DNA of 11,147 bases, from assembly GCA_964587525.1 (NCBI GenBank), contig CAZPLZ010000111.1:1-11147 (forward strand), read 5' to 3'. Of this stretch, positions 1 through 5,036 are shown one piece after another. The notes beneath the pieces were generated by a model that made no database searches, had not been told where the DNA came from, and saw only the letters and a program-made list of their open reading frames with translations. Each line of letters opens with the position of its first letter. Positions within the stretch are counted from its first letter, which is position 1. The DNA comes from CAZPLZ01 sp964587525. GTDB taxonomy: Bacteria > Oederibacteriota > CAKKQC01. The position numbers were made by a program, and so were the translations under genes.

Positions 1-1038
1 TCGGAGGGAGCGATGCGCCGGCGAATCGATCCGGGCCGCATCGGGGCCGAGGCGAAGAATGGGAGGGAGCGGTTGACCGAGATCCATCGCGCCGCTTCGG
101 CCGTCGCGCAGGCTCTTCGCCATGCCCAGGTGCCGATCCATGCGGAGGCTATGCGGGTGCAGCGCGAGCCGTTTGACGGGAAGGGCGAGCGGGTCGAAGC
201 GTTCGCGTGGGGTTCTCGGTTTCGGAAGGAGCGGCTGTGGCACGTGGAGATCACATTCAATGCACCGGTGCACGGTCCATTGGTGATTGGCGATGGCCGT
301 TTTCTGGGGTTGGGTGTCATGGCTCCCGTCAAGACGGTCCGAGCCGTCCATGCCTTCGTCGTCGAGCATGGGCTTGATCCGAGCGCAGATCAGGGCCATT
401 TGGTGCAGGCCCTGCGTCGGGCCGTGATGTCGCGGGTTTGTGCGGAGCTTGGTCCCAGGCCGGACGACAGGACTCTCCCCGCCTATTTCAGCGGTCATGC
501 GCCCGACGGGATGCCGGTGCGGCGAGAGCGGGCCCCGCACCTTCACTTTGCATTTGACGCGCAGCGCGCTCGGCTGTTGGTCGTGGCTCCTCATCTTGCC
601 GATCACCGGGAACCCACGCGAGACGAGGAGCGTCACCTGCGGGTCCTGGACCGGGCGTTGGTGGATTTCCGAGACCTGCGGGCCGGTCCGGCGGGGCGTC
701 TAAGGCTGCATCCCGAGCCTATCGAGTGGGATAGCGATCCGCTGTTCGCCCCGGCGTTCGCTTGGGAGAGCCTCGCGCCGTACCTGGTGACCCGGCATAC
801 GAAGGGCGGCGGAGCGGCGGACGCCCTGACCGCTGATCTCGTGGCCGAGTGTCGGCGGCGGGGAATGCCCGGGCCGCAGGTGGCATGCCGGGATCTCCAC
901 GGCATTCCCAAACTTGGACTCGTCGGCCTTGCTGCGCTGTCATTTCCGGTGGCCGTGCGGGGGCCGATCATGTTGGGCAGGAGTCGGCACTTGGGAGGCG
1001 GGCTCTTTGAAGCGAGCAAGGGAAGGCACGATGGCTGA
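1..1038 (+). CDS. csb2: Csb2 (type I-G/I-U Cas5-Cas6 fusion protein), 5' end outside window
   Basis: This is the C-terminal part, about 345 residues, of a Csb2/GSU0054-family protein. The frame is open to base 1, so the ATG at 13 is probably internal; family members are usually longer, near 500 residues. Two glycine-rich RAMP loops are visible. GPLVIGDGRFLGLGVM lies about 88 residues after the ATG at 13 and probably closes the Cas5-like half. GPIMLGRSRHLGGGLF lies near the C-terminus and closes the Cas6-like half. Between them is a segment typical of the family, with RAPHLHFAFD followed by LLVVAPHL. In type I-G systems Csb2 is thought to process pre-crRNA and form part of the effector complex with Csb1 (Cas7) and Csx17 (Cas8). 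Those partners would lie upstream, outside the window. The stop overlaps the next gene by 8 bases, so the two are probably one operon. Family assignment rests on recalled motifs and on the array and cas2 downstream. Confidence 0.85.
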   Translation, partial: SEGAMRRRIDPGRIGAEAKNGRERLTEIHRAASAVAQALRHAQVPIHAEAMRVQREPFDGKGERVEAFAWGSRFRKERLWHVEITFNAPVHGPLVIGDGRFLGLGVMAPVKTVRAVHAFVVEHGLDPSADQGHLVQALRRAVMSRVCAELGPRPDDRTLPAYFSGHAPDGMPVRRERAPHLHFAFDAQRARLLVVAPHLADHREPTRDEERHLRVLDRALVDFRDLRAGPAGRLRLHPEPIEWDSDPLFAPAFAWESLAPYLVTRHTKGGGAADALTADLVAECRRRGMPGPQVACRDLHGIPKLGLVGLAALSFPVAVRGPIMLGRSRHLGGGLFEASKGRHDG

Positions 1039-2218
1039 CCCGGAGACGATGCGCCGCTGCCCGGTCTGCAGGAAGGCACTGACGCAGCAGGAGTACGAGA
1101 AGGCCCTGGGGCTCTGGCAGGCGAAGCACCAGCACATCAAGCACCTGGAGGACGAGCGCAAGAACTTGAGACGGCAGGCCCAATTGCTCAAGAAGGAACG
1201 GACGGAGGCTCGGCGGGAAGCGGCGAAACGGATCGCCGCCGAACACCGCAGGCAGGCCGAGGCCTTTCGCCAGCAACGGAGCGCCCTCGAAGCGCGCCTC
1301 ACAAAGCGGTTCGACAAGGAGATCACCCGCCGTGTCAGGCGGAGCACCGTCGAGCAGGAGCGTCAGATGAAGCGGCAGGCGGCGGAGGTCCGGCAGACCC
1401 GCGGGCGGATGACCCAGCTCGAGCGGAAGCTCAAGACGACGCTCGAACGGGACGGCAAGCAGCAGGAGGAGATCAAGCGGTTGCGCGAGCAGCTCGAAAA
1501 GGGGATCACGCCCCAGATCGAGGGTCTGCTGGAGGAGGACAAGCTCTTGGCGAAGCTGCAGGAGTTGTTCCCGCATGACCGGTTCGAGCACACCGGCAAG
1601 GGCGGGAACATCGTGCAAACGGCCGTGGAGGGCGTGGAACCGGCCGGCATGATCGTGTACGAGTGCAAGAAGGTGAAAGGATTCAGCCAGTCGCACGTGG
1701 ACCAGGCCGCCCGGGCGCGCGAGACGCGGAAGGCCGATTTCGCGGTGCTGGTCACGAACGCGCTGCCCGCCAAGCGCCAGTTCTACCACGTCTCCAAGAC
1801 GGTCTTCGTGATCAGCCCCCTTAGTGTGGAGCCGGTCACTTACACGTTGCGGGAGAGCTTGGTCCGGATGGCGCGGCTCCGTTTGGATCAGGCGTCGAAG
1901 ATCAAGGCGGTGGACGAGGTGTTCAAGTACCTGACCGGCAACGAGTACACGAACAAGGTCAATGCGATGGCGGGGCAGTTGATGGGGCTGGCGGACGATC
2001 TCCGGGCGGAGATTACCGGACACCGCCGAGCCTGGCTGCGCCGGTACGGCGCCTATCGTGGTCTGTACCTGGACCTGGGCGCGATCGACGTTCGGCTTCA
2101 GGGCCTGCTTGCCGCGGGACGCGGGGCCGAGCCGCCCAAGCAGCTCACCGATCAACGTCAGGCGTACCCTCGCATCGAGGAGCTGGAACAGGCGAAGGAG
2201 CGGGATCAGAGAGAATGA
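1031..2218 (+). CDS. DUF2130-family protein: coiled coil plus restriction-endonuclease-like domain, embedded in the cas operon
   Basis: The protein has 395 residues from the ATG at 1031, chosen because AGGGAAGG precedes it and it overlaps the csb2 stop by 8 bases; an upstream in-frame start at 914 would run deep into csb2. Residues 10-13 are a CPVC motif, like half a zinc ribbon. Residues about 30-157 are rich in Arg, Lys, Glu and Gln and look like a long coiled coil. Residues about 165-270 match the DUF2130 core, a PD-(D/E)XK-like fold: GGNIVQ (191-196), then IVYECKK (208-214) giving an ExK pair at E211 and K213, then ADFAVLVTNALP. The C-terminal helical part, with KYLTGNEY (299-306) and an Arg-rich helix near 330-345, is also typical. 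The usual Asp of the G-x-D-I motif is Asn193 here. The biochemical role of DUF2130 is not settled in my knowledge; nuclease activity is inferred from fold. Position suggests an accessory or adaptation-linked CRISPR role, which is a hypothesis. Confidence 0.85.
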   Translation: MADPETMRRCPVCRKALTQQEYEKALGLWQAKHQHIKHLEDERKNLRRQAQLLKKERTEARREAAKRIAAEHRRQAEAFRQQRSALEARLTKRFDKEITRRVRRSTVEQERQMKRQAAEVRQTRGRMTQLERKLKTTLERDGKQQEEIKRLREQLEKGITPQIEGLLEEDKLLAKLQELFPHDRFEHTGKGGNIVQTAVEGVEPAGMIVYECKKVKGFSQSHVDQAARARETRKADFAVLVTNALPAKRQFYHVSKTVFVISPLSVEPVTYTLRESLVRMARLRLDQASKIKAVDEVFKYLTGNEYTNKVNAMAGQLMGLADDLRAEITGHRRAWLRRYGAYRGLYLDLGAIDVRLQGLLAAGRGAEPPKQLTDQRQAYPRIEELEQAKERDQRE

Positions 2219-2430
2219 CGCCCTCGAGGCGGCGAAGCGCGGACGAACTGGCGGCGGGCGAGGCTGGACGCCGGCGGGCCCGGCGCCGTCCCCGTCCCTG
2301 GACTCGCTGGGAGGTCACGCGGGTCATCGTCCTGCGGAAGTCCGGCCGGACGGAGCGCGAGATCGCCCGGCTGATCGCCGGCTGGCTCGTGGGAGAGGTG
2401 CCGAAGCTTGCCTTCCTCACGACGAGATAG
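2215..2430 (+). CDS. Small basic protein with probable helix-turn-helix, between the DUF2130 gene and cas2
   Basis: The reading frame has 71 codons and starts in an ATGA overlap with the DUF2130 stop, the usual sign of translational coupling. Residues 1-28 are mostly Arg, Ala and Gly and look disordered and nucleic-acid binding. Residues about 29-55, starting PWTRWEV and continuing with LRKSGRTEREIARLIAG, have the spacing of a Myb- or GcrA-like helix-turn-helix (a Trp, a turn after Gly44, then a recognition-type helix). The last 15 residues have no recognisable motif. It ends 7 bases before cas2. I do not recognise the family. It could be a DNA- or RNA-binding partner of the DUF2130 protein or a regulator of the locus. 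It could also be a chance frame, since GC-rich DNA yields Arg-rich ORFs readily. The tight packing favours a real gene. Confidence 0.55.
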   Translation: MTPSRRRSADELAAGEAGRRRARRRPRPWTRWEVTRVIVLRKSGRTEREIARLIAGWLVGEVPKLAFLTTR

Positions 2431-2437
2431 CGGTCCG

Positions 2438-2728
2438 ATGCGCCGCTGCTATCTCGTCTGCTACGACATCCGGGAGCCCAAGCGCTTGCGGCGGGTCCAC
2501 AAGACGATGAAGGGGTTCGGGGAACCCTGGCAGTACTCGGTCTTCTTTTGCGTTCTGCGGGACATCGACCGCGTTCGCATGGAGACGGCGGTTCGGGATA
2601 AGATGAACGTCAAGGAAGACCAGGCTCTCATCGTGGATCTGGGAGCCGACGAGGAGGAGGCCAGAGAGACCGTCAAGGTCCTCGGCCCGGGCCTCCCGAG
2701 GTTGGAGAGGGGGACTCTGGTCATCTGA
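2438..2728 (+). CDS. cas2: CRISPR-associated endoribonuclease/adaptation protein Cas2
   Basis: The protein has 96 residues from the ATG at 2438, a normal Cas2 length. The N-terminal beta strand MRRCYLVCYDI carries the conserved Asp10 at the end of strand one. It is followed by EPKRLRRVHKTMKGFG and WQYSVFF, the family pattern of a basic first helix and an aromatic second strand. The C-terminus ends ERGTLVI. Cas2 forms the dimeric core of the Cas1-Cas2 spacer integrase. The in-frame TTG at 2408 was rejected because it would add residues before the canonical strand-one start. The gene lies 7 bases after the small basic ORF and 226 bases before the first repeat, on the same strand as the array. 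No strong Shine-Dalgarno sequence precedes it, so coupling to the upstream gene is likely. Cas1 is not in the window. Confidence 0.93.
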   Translation: MRRCYLVCYDIREPKRLRRVHKTMKGFGEPWQYSVFFCVLRDIDRVRMETAVRDKMNVKEDQALIVDLGADEEEARETVKVLGPGLPRLERGTLVI

Positions 2729-2774
2729 CACGGCCGGGTCGCCCGGAGTCCGAAGATCTTTGACAAGACTGGGC

Positions 2775-2816
2775 GCGAGCGCGAGGGTGGTGCCGGGGGA
2801 GCCCGGCCGCGCTCGC
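2775..2816 (+). repeat. Nested inverted repeat in the leader (upstream element)
   Basis: A 9-base arm GCGAGCGCG (2775-2783) pairs perfectly with CGCGCTCGC (2808-2816). Inside it GCCGGG (2792-2797) pairs with CCCGGC (2802-2807) around a GGAG loop, and the inner stem abuts the outer 3' arm. There is no downstream T-run, so a classical intrinsic terminator is unlikely. It could be a cas mRNA 3' end structure or a leader signal. Confidence 0.6.
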
Positions 2817-2878
2817 AGGGAGAAAAAGCGTTGGGAAATCTGCGTGTCCGGACAACTGATCAGACCTTGAAGTGCTCA

Positions 2879-2928
2879 CCGGCCTCTCTAAACCGCTCCG
2901 CGTTCGCGGAGCGTCACGAAAAGGCCGG
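2879..2928 (+). repeat. Nested inverted repeat just before the first CRISPR repeat
   Basis: An outer 7-base arm CCGGCCT (2879-2885) pairs with AGGCCGG (2922-2928). Inside it CGCTCCGCG (2894-2902) pairs with CGCGGAGCG (2905-2913) around a very short TT loop. The structure ends 26 bases before repeat 1, where leader integration signals normally act. It lacks a T-run. Confidence 0.6.
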
Positions 2929-2954
2929 CGCTAGAACGATCGGCGAGATCGACG

Positions 2955-3203
2955 GTTTCCGCGGCTGCTAAGCCGCGGCCCCATTGAAGGAGCCGTAGTT
3001 TCACCCCACGCTTCGGATCGTTGCTGTTTCCGCGGCTGCTAAGCCGCGGCCCCATTGAAGGAGCACCACGGCGAATCCGCCCAGCATGACGGCGTTCGTT
3101 TCCGCGGCTGCTAAGCCGCGGCCCCATTGAAGGGGTGATCTCCACCGCGCACGAATGATTCCCCCGAGTTTCCGCGGCTGCTAAGCCGCGGCCCCCATGT
3201 GGG
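2955..3203 (+). CRISPR. CRISPR array, 4 repeats (36 bp) and 3 spacers (35, 36, 34 bp), last repeat degenerate
   Basis: Repeats lie at 2955-2990, 3026-3061, 3098-3133 and 3168-3203. Spacers lie at 2991-3025, 3062-3097 and 3134-3167. The first three repeats are identical. They begin GTTT, contain the perfect palindrome CCGCGGCT-GCTA-AGCCGCGG, and end ATTGAAGG. The fourth matches through its first 28 bases and then diverges in the last 8, as expected for the leader-distal repeat. The 3' end ATTGAAGG resembles the ATTGAAAG/C end common to many class 1 repeats and would give an 8-base crRNA 5' handle. Together with the cas2-side leader, this supports transcription on the plus strand. The 8-bp stem is the likely substrate of the Cas6-like half of Csb2. 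Confidence 0.97.
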
Positions 3204-3371
3204 CGACGAGAAGCTCGTCCTCCGAGGGTGGCCGGAGGTGCTCCATCAGCAGGGGGCTGGGAGGAGAGCCTCCGGAGCCGTCGGCGTGGCGAGGTTCTTG
3301 AGCCCGTGAGCGTGTGAAATGATCCCGAACTCGATCTCGTCGGTCAAAAGGCCGACGGGGACGGGGAGGGG
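3204..3371. other. Gene-free stretch between array and gltB promoter, possibly decayed coding DNA
   Basis: No plus-strand gene is supported here. Small inverted repeats occur, GACGAG/CTCGTC at 3205-3219 and CGTCGG/CCGACG at 3338-3357, neither with a T-run. On the minus strand two frames each give a short protein-like run (for example GLLTDEIEFGIISHAHGL) with GC-rich third positions, interrupted by a stop or frame change. That could be a remnant of a lost gene, but I recognise no family. Confidence 0.3.
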
Positions 3372-3400
3372 TGCAGTCGTGTTCCTGCGCGCCCTATAAT
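3372..3400 (+). promoter_or_regulatory. Probable gltB promoter with consensus -10 box
   Basis: TATAAT at 3395-3400 is a perfect sigma-70 -10 hexamer in otherwise GC-rich DNA. The hexamer 17 bases upstream (TGCAGT, 3372-3377) is a poor -35 match. A start of transcription about 7 bases after the box would fall at roughly 3407, only about 4 bases before the gltB ATG. Confidence 0.45.
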
Positions 3401-3410
3401 CAAGACTAGT

Positions 3411-5036
3411 ATGAAGCCTAAGACGCCGTATTCCCACCTCCTGGTGGATCCAACCCAGGGATTCGATAGCTGCGGAACGGGGTTTGTCTCCAACATCAAC
3501 GGGAAGAAAACCCGCGAGGTGGTGACGGCTGCGATCCAGGCCGTGTGCTGCTTGACGCATCGCGGGGCCATTGGGGCGGATGCGCGCACCGGTGACGGGG
3601 CGGGCATTTTGACCCAGATTCCCTGGAAGCTGTACGGCCGCGATCCTTCGTCCTCGCTGAAGGCGGTCCTGGCCCGCTTTGGGGGAAATGCGGAGCTCGC
3701 TCAGGGCAGGCTGGGAGTCGGCATGATCTTCCTCCCTGCGGCTGCCGCGGCTTCCCAGACGGGCCGCAGGCTCGTTGAACGCGTGCTGGCCGAAATTGGC
3801 CTCAACGTGCTGGCGTGGCGGCCGGTCCCCGTGGATCCGAGTCCGCTGGGCGACAAGGCGCTGGAGAGCCGCCCCGATATCCAGCAGGTCATCGTGGAAC
3901 GCGGGAAAGGTCAGAAGACGCCAGAGGAATTTGAACGCACCCTTTTTCTGGCTCGCAAGCGCATTGAGCGAGCGGCCGCGCGGGAAAAACTATCGCTCTA
4001 CATGCCCTCTTTCTCCTCCCGTGTCGTGGTGTACAAGGGGTTGATGATCGCGACCCAGCTTCAAAGTTTTTACAAGGACCTGGCCGATCCGGACTTCGAG
4101 TCAGCGCTGGCTGTTTTTCATCAGCGGTTCACCACCAACACCTTTCCAAGCTGGACTCTGGCCCAACCCTTCCGGTATCTGGGGCACAACGGCGAGATCA
4201 ACACCCTCAAAGGGAACCGGAATTGGATGACGGCGCGTGAGCCGGAGCTAACCAGCGCCAAGATCGGGCCGGGCTTGAAAGACATCTATCCGATCATCAC
4301 GCCGGATCTTTCCGACTCCGCCAGCCTGGACGAGGCGCTCGAGGTGCTCATTCACTCCGGCCGTGGCATCCTGCACGCGTTTATGATGCTGGTGCCGCAG
4401 GCCTGGGAGAACATGCCTGGGCTCGACCCGGAGTTGAAAGCATTCTACGAATACCATGCGTGCCTGACCGAGCCATGGGATGGTCCGGCGGCGGTGGCTT
4501 TTTCGGATGGCCGGTGGGTGGGGGCGATGCTGGACCGCAACGGCTTGAGACCCGCCCGGTACCTCCTGACCACAGACGGGCTGGCGGTGATGGCCTCCGA
4601 AGTCGGGGTCATCGACATCGCTCCCGAGCGGGTCGCGCATCAGGGCCAGCTTGGTCCCGGTGAGATGATCGCCGTGGATGTGGAACAGGGTAAACTCTAC
4701 ACCGATGAGGAAGTGAAACATCTCGTGACGGCGGGGAAGCCGTACGGCAAGTGGGTGAACGCCCGCCGGATCGTGGCGCGCCAGGCACCGGTGCAAGACG
4801 GTCAGCCTGCTTGCGCACGGGATCAAGCTTTAGGACAGGACATGCCGCTGGATCAGCTCCGTCGCTTGCAGCGGGCTTTCGGGTACACCACGGAGGAGTT
4901 GGACCTGCTCTTAAGCCCGATGGCCGGAGAAAAAACAGAACCGGTCGGCTCCATGGAGATGACACGCCCCTGGCCATGCTGTCCTCAATCCCGCGTCCGC
5001 TTTCGCATTATTTCCGGCAGCTCTTTGCGCAGGTGA
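3411..5036 (+). CDS. gltB: Glutamate synthase large subunit, N-terminal part before frameshift (glutaminase and start of central domain)
   Basis: This frame encodes the class II (Ntn) glutaminase domain of glutamate synthase, which hydrolyses glutamine and passes ammonia to the synthase site. Cys21 in SCGTGFV is the expected catalytic nucleophile after a 20-residue propeptide. THRGAIGADARTGDGAGI, LGHNGEINTLKGNRNWM and DRNGLRPARY are hallmark motifs. The frame is gltB-like up to EPVGSM, ending at base 4955. The remaining 27 codons to the stop at 5036 are out of frame and unlike the family. The continuation, GDDTPLAMLS, is found one frame back from base 4955. The ATG at 3411 is the only reasonable start; no Shine-Dalgarno sequence precedes it and the promoter box is 10 bases upstream. 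The break is a one-base deletion, either real or a sequencing or assembly error. Confidence 0.93.
   Translation: MKPKTPYSHLLVDPTQGFDSCGTGFVSNINGKKTREVVTAAIQAVCCLTHRGAIGADARTGDGAGILTQIPWKLYGRDPSSSLKAVLARFGGNAELAQGRLGVGMIFLPAAAAASQTGRRLVERVLAEIGLNVLAWRPVPVDPSPLGDKALESRPDIQQVIVERGKGQKTPEEFERTLFLARKRIERAAAREKLSLYMPSFSSRVVVYKGLMIATQLQSFYKDLADPDFESALAVFHQRFTTNTFPSWTLAQPFRYLGHNGEINTLKGNRNWMTAREPELTSAKIGPGLKDIYPIITPDLSDSASLDEALEVLIHSGRGILHAFMMLVPQAWENMPGLDPELKAFYEYHACLTEPWDGPAAVAFSDGRWVGAMLDRNGLRPARYLLTTDGLAVMASEVGVIDIAPERVAHQGQLGPGEMIAVDVEQGKLYTDEEVKHLVTAGKPYGKWVNARRIVARQAPVQDGQPACARDQALGQDMPLDQLRRLQRAFGYTTEELDLLLSPMAGEKTEPVGSMEMTRPWPCCPQSRVRFRIISGSSLRR
4953..4958 (+). other. Frameshift site within gltB
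   Basis: The sequence reads TCC-ATG-GAG-ATG in the upstream frame. The family expects Ser-Met-Gly-Asp-Asp, which would need one extra G after ATG (GG instead of GGG at this point). Upstream residues EPVGSM and downstream residues GDDTPLAM are both well conserved, so the break is located to within one codon. No slippery heptamer lies here, so programmed frameshifting is unlikely. Confidence 0.85.

Larger units (their letters stand above)
2729..2954 (+). promoter_or_regulatory. CRISPR leader region
   Basis: This gene-free stretch lies between cas2 and the first repeat. It is called leader because the intact repeats are at this end and the degenerate repeat is at the far end. It contains two strong nested inverted repeats, listed separately, and a TTGACA hexamer at 2760-2765. 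No convincing -10 box lies 16-18 bases after that hexamer, so I do not call a promoter. Confidence 0.6.

Noticed and set aside
968..2155. Long minus-strand open frame (395 codons) opposite the DUF2130 gene
   Set aside because: Its Leu/Arg-rich, low-complexity translation is what the antisense of a charged coiled coil gives, and it matches no family. The plus-strand frame has recognisable domains and gene junctions.
2760..2765. TTGACA as the -35 box of a leader promoter
   Set aside because: No AT-rich -10 hexamer lies 15-19 bases downstream; the spacing falls within a GC-rich stem.
3338..3357. Hairpin CGTCGG/CCGACG as a terminator
   Set aside because: The A-run lies in the loop and there is no T-run after the stem on either strand.
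3246..3560. Minus-strand ORF of 104 codons before gltB
   Set aside because: Its first half is antisense to the conserved gltB start. Only the part before gltB might be a remnant, and that is reported separately.
4930..4936. AAAAAAC heptamer in gltB as a programmed -1 frameshift signal
   Set aside because: It is in the wrong phase for tandem slippage, and shifting there would destroy the conserved EPVGSM residues that follow in the original frame.
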